From positions 185,860,449 through 185,924,448 of the forward strand of contig NC_081411.1 of assembly GCF_030272615.1 (NCBI RefSeq): 64,000 bases of DNA, given 5' to 3'. Below the pieces are notes generated by a model. It did not search any database. It saw only the letters and a program-made list of their open reading frames with translations, and was not told the DNA's origin. This document shows, piece by piece, positions 23,701 to 33,657 of this stretch; within the stretch, counting starts at the first letter, position 1; each line of letters opens with the position of its first letter. Source of the DNA: Cryptomeria japonica. Lineage: Eukaryota; Streptophyta; Pinopsida; Cupressales; Cupressaceae. A program made the position numbers and the translations under genes.

Positions 23701-24240
23701 ACCAGATATTGCTAATTTATTGAAACCTCTAATTACAATCTTAAGAAAAAATGCATCTTTTAGCTAGACTAGAGAGGCAAAAGATGGTTTTCAGGCCATC
23801 AAAGAAGCATTGTCCATGGCACCCACCTTAATAAATCCAAATTTTTCCAAGGACTTCATCTTGTATGCTTATGGAGGTATGGACACTATTTATTCCATGT
23901 TGGTGCAATAGAATGTTGAAGGCTTTGAATAGCCTATTTCTTTTTTTAGCCAGGGTTTAGAGGAGTATGACTAGAGGTATAGCTTTGTGGAAAAGAATGT
24001 TCTTTCAGTCATTAGAAGTTGAAAGAAATTCAAATACATGATCTCTAATAATAAGATTCACTTAATGGTCACTCACCCAAGTGTGAAGGAGTTCTTATTA
24101 ACCAATATTTGAGTAAGAAAAGAGCAGGGTGGGTTACTATTGTCATGGAGTATGATGTGGATATCAAGATAAAAAAATTGGTTCGGGGAAAGGGATTATG
24201 TGAGCAGATTTCTACAATAGCTCAAAATGACTTAGGACAT
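23701..24240 (+). pseudogene. Element B RT connection and RNase H
   Basis: A frameshifted connection domain is followed by the block matching A's PIAFFSQVLKDY and FVEKNVLSVIRS segments. From 24109 the frame is open with KKRAGWVTIVMEYDVDIK and LVRGKGLCEQI. It is the usual RT-linked RNase H and ends just before the integrase spacer. Confidence 0.75.
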
Positions 24241-24531
24241 GAAGAAAATAAGGTTTTGCTTCTAAATGATGCATATCAAAATGCTGATTTAAGTTGGGTC
24301 AAAGACATGACTCATTTTCTACAAACTAGTGAGTGTCCACTAGACCTGGATAGAGAAAAGAGAAGGTACTTCAAGTTGCATTCCATCCCTTATATCCTTA
24401 TTGATAATGTTTTATTTAGAAAGGACCTAAATGGTGTTCTACTAAGATGTATTGATAATGATCAAATTGATAAACAATTGCATGAGTTCCATGATGGAAC
24501 TTCACGGGGTCATTTTTTCCCTAAAACAACT
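24241..24531 (+). pseudogene. Element B integrase zinc-binding domain, first part
   Basis: Open through DREKRRYFKLHSIPYILIDN, VLFRKDLNGVLLRCI, and HEFHDGTSRGHFFPKTT, where solo LTR H interrupts. It contains the two His of the HHCC domain. The Cys pair comes after H, at about 25700-25715 (CTKC). Confidence 0.8.
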
Positions 24532-25631
24532 CATTGGCTTGATGATGACTGTAATGAACAATTTCATCATATGTTGTCATTGATGAAACACATACACACA
24601 CATATATTCATATTGTCTACCGGTGTGACTTCAAAGTTGTTTATATTGCAACTGGTATACTAGAGGTTTATATATAACTGGTACATGGTGATAATCGGTA
24701 TATACATGGAGATAACCAATGGATATACATAACTTGACATCAACATGAAGATCCAGTGGAGATTATCAAAGGAGCATCAAAGGATAAATAGTTTACATGT
24801 TTAACTCCAAACAGGTTTGGTTTTCCAACCAGTATTCATTGATTATGTGATGAGTTATCACTAGTCATGATGAGCTATCCTTACCGACAATTTTTGGTGG
24901 TATTTTTGTGATGAGTTATGATTGTTTGACAAGATACACTGCACCTAGGAAATTGTGATATGAATTCTAGAGGTTGACATGAAATCTAAATGTCAATATA
25001 TTCAAATCACAATGAATTATTTGGTATGATCAAAGGAGATATGTTATGAGATGATTTGTGGGAAGACAGAAGTGCTAAGTTGCAAATTATGTTGGTAATG
25101 AAGTGTTGAGTGCACAAAAGAGGATCTATTCAAGAAAGTTGTGCTACTACTAGATCACACCACTTGTTGTTTTCTAATCACTGCAATAGTCAAATCCCTT
25201 AACTAGGTAAGCTCTAACAAGCTTCATTGTACAAATCATCTAACCAAGTGATCCATTAGTTTCGATTCAGAAATCCTCTACTGATGTTACTCATAACCAG
25301 ATACTACCTTTTATAGGGTATAGCTTTTAACTAAGCTTTGGGATCTTTAACAAGATTCGTTCCTAGTAGAGCAACTTTTTGTAGACCTTAACCAGTCAGT
25401 TATCTATTACTATAGATAGTTAACTTGTGATTCCCATCTCACCGTGGTTTTTCCCATTTGGGTTTTCCAAGTATAAACACTTGTGTTATGATGGATGTTG
25501 TTATATCATTTTGGATTGCGTGGATATTATTTTACAAACTTGTTAAGTATATCTACCAGTTAGTGTTTAAAGTAGTATTATTTTTTGTGTCACTGATTCA
25601 AGCCCCCTCTTAGTGCTTTACAAGTCCATCA
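24532..25631 (+). mobile_element. Solo LTR H (copia-type) in B's integrase
   Basis: 1,100 bp flanked by CAACT (24527-24531) and CAAGT (25632-25636). It starts CATTGGCTTGATGATG and ends in a CCCCCT-rich run then GTCCATCA. It carries the LTR core motif GGTTTTTCCC...GGGTTTTCC at about 25446-25468, shared with the LTRs of C2 and E. No internal region is present, so it is the product of LTR-LTR recombination. Removing it restores the integrase frame (TTAWKIMRV). Confidence 0.85.
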
Positions 25632-25636
25632 CAAGT

Positions 25637-26067
25637 GCTTGGAAAATAATGAGGGTCGGTTATTATTGGCTAAGCTTATTCAAGGATATCCATGCTTGGG
25701 CAAGAAAGTGCACAAAGTGTGCCATGTTTGCAAGTAAAGAAAGGTTGCTAGCTTTGCCATTACGACCTATCTAGGTAGATCAACATTTTATAAAATAGGG
25801 AATTGATTTTATTGAACCCATAAACCCACCTTCAAGTGTTGGGCATAGGTGGGTTATCACTTCTACTAACTATTTTACAAGATAGATGGAAGAAGTGGCT
25901 TTAAAAGAATCCAATGAATCAGTTGTTTTGAATTTCTATGATGATTTAATAACTAGATTTGGGGTTCTTGAATCCATCATATCTGATAATGCCTTAGCTT
26001 TTGTTGGTTTGAGGGTGAGTGATTGGGAAATTAAAAATGGAATCTATTGGAACACATCCTCCAATTA
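25637..26067 (+). pseudogene. Element B integrase, zinc domain end and core up to C2
   Basis: Encodes WKIMRVGYYWLSLFKDIHAW then CTKC of the zinc domain, GIDFIEPINPPSSVGHRW with the first catalytic Asp at about 25806, and SDNALAF with the second at about 25987. It breaks at WNTSSNYY, where C2 starts. The third catalytic residue is on the other side of C2. Three stops lie inside. Confidence 0.85.
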
Positions 26068-26072
26068 CTATC
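26068..26072. repeat. Target site duplication of C2, left (CTATC)
   Basis: Identical to 33653-33657; both lie in B integrase codons. Confidence 0.9.
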
Positions 26073-27229
26073 CATTGGCATTTTTGATGATTATGTTGTG
26101 ATTGTCATTGATGGACACACACTTGCATTGAGATCATTTTTGTATGTATTAGTTAAAGCTCAACCTGTACATGTTCCAATCGGTCTGATGCATTATAGTC
26201 CTTAGACTATTGGTGTTTTGCATAAAGTGATTACCGATCTGAAGCGGTATGTTGACCCCAAGTGGTTTGAGGATCTCAAGTGGTACGAAGGGCCAAAGTG
26301 GTAGAACACATATTTGCCAGTCTTCATTTTGTCAAACTAGCAACCAACATTTTGCTTGAACCGGTATTTTGTATAAACCGGTAATACTCTATGATGAGTT
26401 ACCAACCGACATTTTGTGATGAGTTACCATCCACCGATTGTTTGATGGTGCTGACACTTTAGCGATGCTTTTTGTGTCATGTTACTAGATACATCTAGAT
26501 ACATTGAACCTAGGAAACTGTATTGTAATCCTATTGGATCGACATGAAATCAGATTCCTTTATAAAGACATCATGTCTAGGGTTTTAGGTTGTTGTTGCT
26601 GAAGTTGATGTTGTCGCTAGGGTTTAAGGTGGTTGATGAGTTAGAGAGAGTATGAATGTGTAGAAGACTGAAGTAATGCTGGAATGCATTAAGAACTAGC
26701 TATCAAGGATCTAACCAAGCAATCTGTGCTATTAGCTAGATCAATCACTCATTGATTACTCACATTTTTGACAAGTCTATAACCCTTAACTGGGTAGGCC
26801 CAAAAGATTTTTGTAAATCCTCTAACAAGGTGGTTCACATCTATGGATCTAAAATCCTCTAGCAAGGTAGTCTTTAATCAGACTTATCTCCTGACAGAGA
26901 TTGAGATTCCTAACAGGATCTGTTCTAGTAAAGAACATTGTAAGACCTTAACCGGTCTGATCTTAACCGATCTGGTTCCTATTCTGCAGATAGTTACTTG
27001 TGAGTTCCATCTCACCATGGTTTTTCCCATTTGGGTTTCCATGCCAAAATCTCTTGTGTTATGGTGTTTGTGCTTCTGTGGGTGAATGCATTATTAGCTA
27101 TTTGGTTTGCATGTGTGCTAACCGGTTTGTTTGCTAAACTATTTTACCAGTTTACTGTTAGTCTTGAAAAGTGTTTAAGTGCAAAGATTTTTGGCATACT
27201 AATTCATCCCCCCTTCTTAGTATTCATCA
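26073..27229 (+). repeat. C2 5' LTR
   Basis: Starts CATTGGCATTTTTGATG and ends TTAGTATTCATCA, just before the primer site. A TATA-like CCTTTATAAAGACATC is at about 26557-26572 and is also present in E. Two G/T-rich core blocks (GGTTTTTCCCATTTGGGTTT, about 27019-27038) and degenerate CTAACAAGG repeats follow in the presumed transcribed part. An open frame over the last 200 bp of the LTR gives a hydrophobic peptide by chance and is not called as coding. Confidence 0.92.
26557..26572 (+). promoter_or_regulatory. TATA-box candidate in the C2 5' LTR
   Basis: CCTTTATAAAGACATC is conserved in E's LTR on the opposite strand (58446-58457 region). In C2's own 3' LTR this region is deleted. Confidence 0.55.
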
Positions 27230-27230
27230 A

Positions 27231-27243
27231 TTGGTATCAGAGC
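27231..27243 (+). other. C2 primer binding site
   Basis: TTGGTATCAGAGC two bases after the LTR matches the complement of the 3' end of plant initiator-Met tRNA, the usual copia primer. Confidence 0.92.
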
Positions 27244-27267
27244 CTACCTTTCTATAAGTTTAACCAT

Positions 27268-28557
27268 TTGGAAAGAGATATAGGGGAATACACATTGAGG
27301 GAACTTACTCATTGGCTCACTCGGTCTAAGCAAGCATATGATGATCTTATGGTCAAATACAAGGCACCTCAATCAAAAAGGAGAGAACATGTAGAAAAGC
27401 TGATGGAGCTATCTGAAAATAGCTCCTCTGATGAAGCGAACATGGAAGCCCTGATTCAAGAAGTAGAAAAGATGAATGAATCCAATTCCAACTTGAGAAA
27501 AGAATTGGAAGGACTGACTATCCGAATGTGCCAAGAGCTTGAGAATCAAAGGAAAGCTAAAGATCTGGTCAAAGACAAGGATCATGAAAACTCCAAGCTG
27601 AAGCAAGAGATTAGTGCCCTAACTACTCAACTCCATGCAAGCAAAGTGGAAAAGGAAGACATGCAAGGAGAACTGAACATTGCCATCTCTGAGAATGAAA
27701 ACCTGATGGAAACAAATGCTGCTATTTCCAAAGAACTCTTTGAGTCAAAGGAAATACTTGCTAAGTTGAATAAGAGTACTGTCAAGCTAGAGCAAAAGCT
27801 TGAATCTACCAAACCTGTCAAGAATATTGATGGACTTGGTTATTCCGGTCATGAGGAAGGTGAGACCTCTGGTACAAATTCTGGAGCATCAAAGAAACAG
27901 CCAGCGTCAAAGGATAAAGGTAAGCAAAAGTTTAAACCTGTTTGCTTTAATTGTCTTAAAGAAGGACATACTGCCAATGTGTGTAGAAGCAAGGTTTACA
28001 ATAATTTTCCTTATTTCCTAAATGATAAGCCTAGATCCTATAAATTCAATGGTAACTATTATGCATGCAACAAGTTTGGGCATAGAGCATCTGAATGCAG
28101 GTCAACTATGAACAACATTGGTAGATATCCTCAAAGGACCCAAGGAGTTGGTCTTGAACCTTTTGTGAACCAGAATCACAACTGGTTTAATGCTTCTAAT
28201 CATCAGTCAAGAAGCAGTAGCTATCAAGCGGCAATCGGATGGAGAGAAAATTGTATGGTCTGTCATGGTCATGGTCACATTGCTGCAACATGTAGGAGGA
28301 AGAATGACAACAGGAATAATGGACCTCGGAGAGTACCTAGATTGGTCTACTATCACTGCAACAAACTGGGTCATATTGCCAAATTCTGTAGATCAAGAAA
28401 GAACATATCTGATGATATACCGGTCACTCCAAAAGGAAAGATTGATGTTGACACTATTCAAGTGGATATGAACAAAACCTGGAAGAAGAAACCAGTGGTG
28501 TTACAAGAAGAACCAGTTTCTACAGCTAGTGTGGAAATATCAGAATTGGCAAACTAA
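27268..28557 (+). pseudogene. C2 ORF1: coiled-coil protein with four CCHC zinc knuckles (gag-like)
   Basis: An unbroken frame of about 430 codons. Residues ~50-200 are a long heptad-rich coiled coil (NSNLRKELEGLTIRMCQELE, SKLKQEISALTTQLHASKV). Four knuckle-like blocks follow: CFNCLKEGHTANVC (27943-27984) and CMVCHGHGHIAATC (about 28255) are intact. YACNKFGHRASEC and YHCNKLGHIAKFC lack the first Cys. RNA binding and particle formation are inferred. The start is unclear: the first internal ATG (27349) is absent from copy E, and the frame is open back to the primer site. TTG at 27268 (LERDIG) may be a decayed ATG. It shows no UBN2-type copia gag motif such as C1 has. D and E carry homologues. 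Confidence 0.8.
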
Positions 28558-28999
28558 GCATCAGAAAAGCTTAGGGGGAGCAAATGGAAAAATGTTTCGA
28601 ACACTCGGTTTACACTGGTAAAAGACCTTAACCGGTATGCGTTCCTGCCATTTGGTGGAAGACTGAAAATGGTAAAAGGCAAATTAGGGTTGATGTCCTA
28701 ATGGTGGAGCATTAATTGTAGTAGGTGAGGAATATGTTTAAAAGGAATTTTCAAATCATTTCTCACTATCATTTTCAAAGCGAAGAAGGTTTTCAAGTGT
28801 AGAGCGATGATAAAGTGATATGTGCTACGATTCAAAGAAAGTTGGAAACCTTGAATGAGATTCAAATTCAAATTGCAAATGGTCAAGTGAAGAACGCAAA
28901 GCAGTGATTCTACAACTGACGGAGTGTGAGGTGGAGAAGAATCTGAAAGCCCTAAATTCATGACTTCTGAAAGGTATTTTCGAGTTTTTAGTTTCTATC
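28558..28999 (+). other. Spacer between C2 ORF1 and ORF2
   Basis: Non-coding. A purine run, TTAGGGGGAG, at 28571-28580 resembles the element's 3' polypurine tracts, and copy E has the same run in the same place (62758-62769, - strand). Confidence 0.6.
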
Positions 29000-31900
29000 A
29001 TGACTTCTACATCCCATACTAGCTCTAGTGCATCTATTGATTCAACAAGCTTTATTCAACACAAGTCTAAATACAATACCCTATCACAAGTTCCAGCTGG
29101 TGTGATAGTAGAAGAGGGAATCTCAGATTACATAGATTGTAAAATTGAAGACCTAGGGTCTCTAGCAATTCACTCACAACTAGGTTTATTTTGTGGAAAA
29201 GATAAGAAGATCAAACCAAAGTATAGTATTTTGGAGAAGAAGAAGCTCCACAATGTTGTTTATTTCCTAGAGGATTTCACAGATGATCAGATTAGGATCA
29301 TTCTGAGCAGAGTTCATGGTGACAAGATGTACCTAGAAAGAATGCATGATATTACATTGCAAGTAATTCATACCGTCACTAGTTTCTGCAATACAAGGGA
29401 AGTGCCAACCCTAAGGATGGTAAGCAAGATGGAAATGTCAAAGCTCACTGGTTTAGTGAGTGACTCACGAGGAATGATTGTTAATTCCATCAAGGATGAC
29501 CTTGTGAAATATGCATGTATGGTGATTGGATACCGATCATTCTTAGCCAGCAGAATTAACTCTATATCTATTGCAGTGGTAAATGCTACTTACCAGATGA
29601 TCAAGGAAGATGCATCATTCGACCTCTGCACCGGTATGCAAAGGCAACTCCTATTGAATCTTAAATCGATCAAACAGGATAATGCATTGAGGTTCAAGTT
29701 TGGACAACTACTAGTTGGGTTGTTCTTTTACTTCCAAGGCTACTTTCCAGGAGTAGGTGATGTCCAATGGTCTGCTAACCAACCGGTAACCAAGAAAATC
29801 AAGGAAAGTCTGCAAGTAGTCGGTACCGACTACCCTGATGTTCTGAACAAGTACTTTGATGAGTTCAGAAGCAAGATGAGCCTGAGGATGAGGATATTTG
29901 GTGACATAGTCAAGAAGTATGAAGATGATATTTTCTTTATCATTAAAGTGGATCAATGCATAATGGAGGCTGTTGAGCCCAGACAGGAGGAAGTAGACCC
30001 TATGGGCTATGAGGTAATGAATGATATGTTGGAAGGATATGCCTCTACCCTTATTGCCTCACCACTTGATCCAAAGGAAAGGAGAATCGACACCTACCTA
30101 GAAAGGATAACACCAATTGAGGAACCCTCAACAAAGAAAGGAAAAGAACCTTCAGTGAAGAAGGCAAAAGTAGTCCCTTCAGCATCAGCACTGGCTAGTG
30201 TAACCAATCCTAAAATGACCAAGTGATCACCGGCTAAAAAGAAACTAGAAGTAGCACCTGCTAAAGTCTTTGAGAGAAGGAGGAAGACAAGGAATGCCTC
30301 ACCAGACTCAAAAGAAACTGTGTCTGAGGAAAAACCAAAGAAGACACGACAAGAAAAAAAAAAGACAAAGAATGAACCGACATCATTGACACCTGTAAAT
30401 ATTGACATTTCCTCCTACAAACTTTTGACACATTTTCAAAGAACTATCAAAAACATTAGGAGAAAAGTGTTGAATGATTTGATTAATTATTTTGATGACT
30501 TTGATGATGATGAAAAGGAAGCGATAGAAAAAGAAATTATTCAGTATTTATGTGTTAATGACTGGTCACCTTCAGAAATTAGATCTGAGACATCGAATAC
30601 ATTGTATAAGTCCTTAGACAATAAATGGCACATTGCCATAGAGAAAGAATAGGAAATTAGGGAGAAAGTTTTTGCTCAATACTTTCCTGACCTATCAAAT
30701 TCAGAGTTATTTGATGTCATCAACCAAAATAAAGGACTCCTTCACCAGAAGAAGAAGACTCTGGTTGTTGGGAGGAAGAATTGATGATGTTGAAAAAGAC
30801 ACTCATCTGCATATGACAACAGTGGTTCATACACATAAAGTGCTTCAAGCTAACAAGAAGGTTGAACAAGAACCGGCAATAACCAAACTGGATGAAGTGT
30901 TTGATGATGAAGGAAACTCGGTTATTGAACCTATCAACACTATTGATGTCAATGCTCTGGATGGAGAAGATATTGCTCAGGGTACACCATTGGAAGCAAT
31001 AGGATAGGCTGAATAGGAAATAAAGCAAAAGGAAACAAAGGACAAAAAGGAGGAAGCAAAGAAGAAAGCAAAGGAGAAGAAGAGGAAGGATGAAGAGGAG
31101 AAGAAGAAAAAGGACAAAGAGGAGAAGAAGAAGAAGGATGAAGAGGAAAAGAAGAAAAAGGAAGAAGATGAGGAGAAATAGAAACAGGAAGAGAAGAGAA
31201 AAGAAGAAGAGAAGAAAAGAAAAGAAGAAGATGAAGAGAAAAAGAAACAAGAAGATGCAAGGAAGAAGAAAGAGGAAGAGGATGAGATTAAGAGAAAGGA
31301 AGAGGAGAAGCTAAAGGAAGTAGAAAAGAAGAAGGAAGAGGAAGATAAGGTAGAGGAGAAGACGAAGGAAGCAAAAAGGAAGAAGGCAAAGGAGGATAAG
31401 GAAGAGGAAAAGAGAAAAGAAACAAAGAAGAAGAAGGGAAAGGAGAACAAGGAAGCTGAAGCAGCAAAGAGCACGCAGATGGAGACTCCACAGGAAACTA
31501 GTAGTCAAGACAAATTGACTGACCTCACTAGTCGTATTGATCTCCATTCTGCAAACAAAATGGAGCTGCTACAGAGCATCAAGGTTTCTCAAGAACGCCT
31601 TGAGGTGTTAAGGAAGAAGAAGGAGGAAGATGTGATCCAAGTTGCAGTGGAAACTCTTACCGATTTGTTACCCAGTACAAACCTCCCCAGTATCGACTCT
31701 TCATTGGCCCAATTGAAGCTCCTATGCACAGTAGTGGATGATCAAGTGCAGAGCTTAGAAGAGGTAGTAGAGGCAAATGCTAAGAAAGAGCATCAAAAGG
31801 CTCTCAATATTGCCCTGGTAAAGAAGCTTAATGAGCTCTGGTCTAAACTGCAGAAAGCACAGAAGGATATAAGGAATGCTCTAGATGAGGGGAATCTTCT

Positions 31901-32340
31901 ACTCAGCAAGATTTGCCAACCCCATTTGTTCTATGATGATGTGCTTGTACAGAAGCAAAAGCTTCAAACTGACTTACAGTTGTATATGGGTACCTTCAAG
32001 CTGCCATACGACTCTTTTGCAACTTATGGACAAACTGGCCACCAATTTCACATTCAGTGCACCAAATTAGAGTTGGAAATAAGCAACCAGACTCAAGATT
32101 TGCAAGAACTTCAACTGGTTCACTCCCACATTTGCAAATACTTTAGAAGTGCTATCTTAATTTGGATGTGTTGACGGCGACATAGGAGATGAGTACATTA
32201 GACACCATGGAAGAACAGGTCTCCCAGATGAAGACAAAGAAAGAAGTGGCAACCTCCCTACTTGAGTCCTGGTCTTTATCTATGAAACAATTCTTGTAGG
32301 ACTTTAAATCTATTTTTGACAAGTTTTATTCTTTACTGTC
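29000..32340 (+). pseudogene. C2 ORF2: large conserved protein of unknown function in place of pol
   Basis: About 1,110 codons in register with D and E. ATG at 29000 (MTSTSHTS, compare MASALHS in E and MASSSVP in D) starts an intact 408-codon stretch, the most conserved part: IHSQLGLFCGKDKKIKP, IILSRVHGDKMYLER, MVIGYR, MGYEVMNDMLEGY. A Lys/Ala basic hinge follows, then VNIDISSYKLLTHFQRT...YFDDFDDDEKE...SPSEIR and a RRRRLWLLGG block. Next comes an extreme Lys/Glu-rich tract (about 31019-31440), then a coiled-coil C-terminus (KKLNELWSKLQKAQKDIRNA, PYDSFATYGQTGHQFHIQC). Stops at 30224, 30650 and 31005 and a frameshift at ~30700 break it. No enzymatic motif is seen. I do not recognise the family. 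Confidence 0.75.
31019..31440 (+). repeat. Lys/Glu-coding purine tract in C2 ORF2
   Basis: Almost only A and G on the + strand, built of degenerate GAGAAGAAG units encoding charged KEEEKK-type repeats. E has the mirror tract at 60080-60380. The opposite strand shows long Ser/Phe/Leu open frames, which are shadows. Confidence 0.85.
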
Positions 32341-32404
32341 ATTAACACTTATTATTTTAATGAAACAGGTGTTAGTCTGTAATATTATTTTTGTCATTGT
32401 TGGC

Positions 32405-32607
32405 AAAGGGGGAGAAGTATAAATTTTGAATGTTGTGATGTATACTTGCATGTTATTTCTGTTAAGAAGTAGTATGCATTGTATTTTTTGCAAAAGGGAT
32501 AGTGTATATGCCTAGGGGGAGTAATTTTGATTCTGGCATATTTTTGCTGTAAAACACTTAGATGTCAAAATTTCCTAAGTGTTGCCATCAATGCCAAAGT
32601 GGGAGAT
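32405..32607 (+). other. C2 triple polypurine tract region
   Basis: AAAGGGGGAG at 32405-32414, TAGGGGGAG at 32513-32521, and AAAGTGGGAGAT at 32596-32607. The last abuts the 3' LTR and is the expected primer for plus-strand synthesis. D and E have the same three-tract layout. Confidence 0.8.
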
Positions 32608-33652
32608 TATTGGTATTTTTTATGATTATGTTGTGACTATCATTGATGGACACACACTTTCATTGAGATCATTTTTGTATGTATTAGTTAAAGCTCAACC
32701 AGTACATGTTCCAACCAGTCTGATGCATTATAGTCCTTAGACTATTGGTGTTTTGCAGAAAGTGATTACTGATCTGAAGTGGTATGTTGACCCAAAGCGG
32801 TTCGAGGATCTCAAGTGGTACAAAGGACCAAAGTGGTAGAACACATATTTGCCAGTCTTCATTTTGTCAAACCGGCAACTGGCATTTTGCTTGAACCAGT
32901 ATTTTGTATAAACTGGTAATACCCTGTGATGAGTTACCAACCGACATTTTGTGAGGAGTTACCATCCACTAATTGTTTGATGGTGTCAACACTTGAGCAG
33001 TTCTTTTTGTGTCATGTTACTAGATACGTCTAGATACATTGAACCTAGGAAACTGTATTGTAATCCTATTGGACCGACATGAAATCAGAACTGAAGTAAT
33101 GCTGGAATGCATTAGGAGCGAGTTGTCAAGGACCTAACCAAGCAATTTGTGCTATTAGCTAGATCAATCACTTGTTGATTACTCACATCTCTGACAAGTC
33201 TATATCCCTTAACCAAGTAGGCCCAAAATCCTTTTGTAAATCCTCTAACAAGGTGGTTCACATCTGTGGATCTAAAATCCTCTAGCAAGGTAGTCTTTAA
33301 TCAGACTTATCTCCTAATAGAGATTGAGATTCCTGACAAGATCTATTTTGGTAAAGAACATTGTAAGACCTTAACCGGTCTGACCTTAACCAGTCTGGTT
33401 CCTATTCTACAGATAGTTACTTGTGAGTTCCATCTCACTATGGTTTTTCCCATTTGGGTTTCCACATCAAAATCTCTTGTGTTATGGTGTTTGTGCTTCT
33501 ATGGCTGAATGCATTATTAGCTATTTGGTTTGCATGTGTGCTAACTAGTTTGTCTACTAAACCGTTTTACTGGTTTACTGTTAGTCTTGCAAAGTGTTTA
33601 AGTGCAAAGATTTTTGGCATACTAATTCACCCCCCCCTCTTAGTATTCATCA
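32608..33652 (+). repeat. C2 3' LTR
   Basis: Starts TATTGGTATTTTTTATG, ends TATTCATCA. It is 112 bp shorter than the 5' LTR because of one deletion at about 33089 that removes the TATA-like block and the following leader. Confidence 0.92.
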
Positions 33653-33657
33653 CTATC
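33653..33657. repeat. Target site duplication of C2, right (CTATC)
   Basis: Identical to 26068-26072. Confidence 0.9.

Larger units (their letters stand above)
26073..33652 (+). mobile_element. Element C2: pol-less LTR retrotransposon carrying ORF1 and ORF2
   Basis: 7,580 bp bounded by CTATC at 26068-26072 and 33653-33657, with LTRs of 1,157 and 1,045 bp, a Met-tRNA primer site, and a polypurine tract. Deleting it restores B's integrase reading NYY/QGNG. Between the LTRs there is an ORF1 with four zinc knuckles and a ~1,110-codon ORF2. None of the protease, integrase, RT or RNase H motifs seen in C1 and J occurs in any frame. It is nearly the same as E and distantly matches D. It probably depends on an autonomous copia element for movement. 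Confidence 0.9.

Noticed and set aside
27031-27267. Hydrophobic N-terminal extension in front of C2 ORF1 (looks like a membrane segment)
   Set aside because: It lies in the 5' LTR and across the primer site. Related LTRs give the same peptide without any ORF1 behind them (for example 33454-33678 in the 3' LTR).
30720-31547. Long Ser/Phe/Leu-rich open frames on the - strand
   Set aside because: They are the antisense of the Lys/Glu-coding purine tract of C2 ORF2. The same holds for 59973-60602 on the + strand in E.
29000-32340. ORF2 as an env-like protein of a copia (SIRE-type) element
   Set aside because: Env-like frames in that group follow pol. Here pol is absent, ORF2 follows ORF1 directly, and no transmembrane segment is visible.
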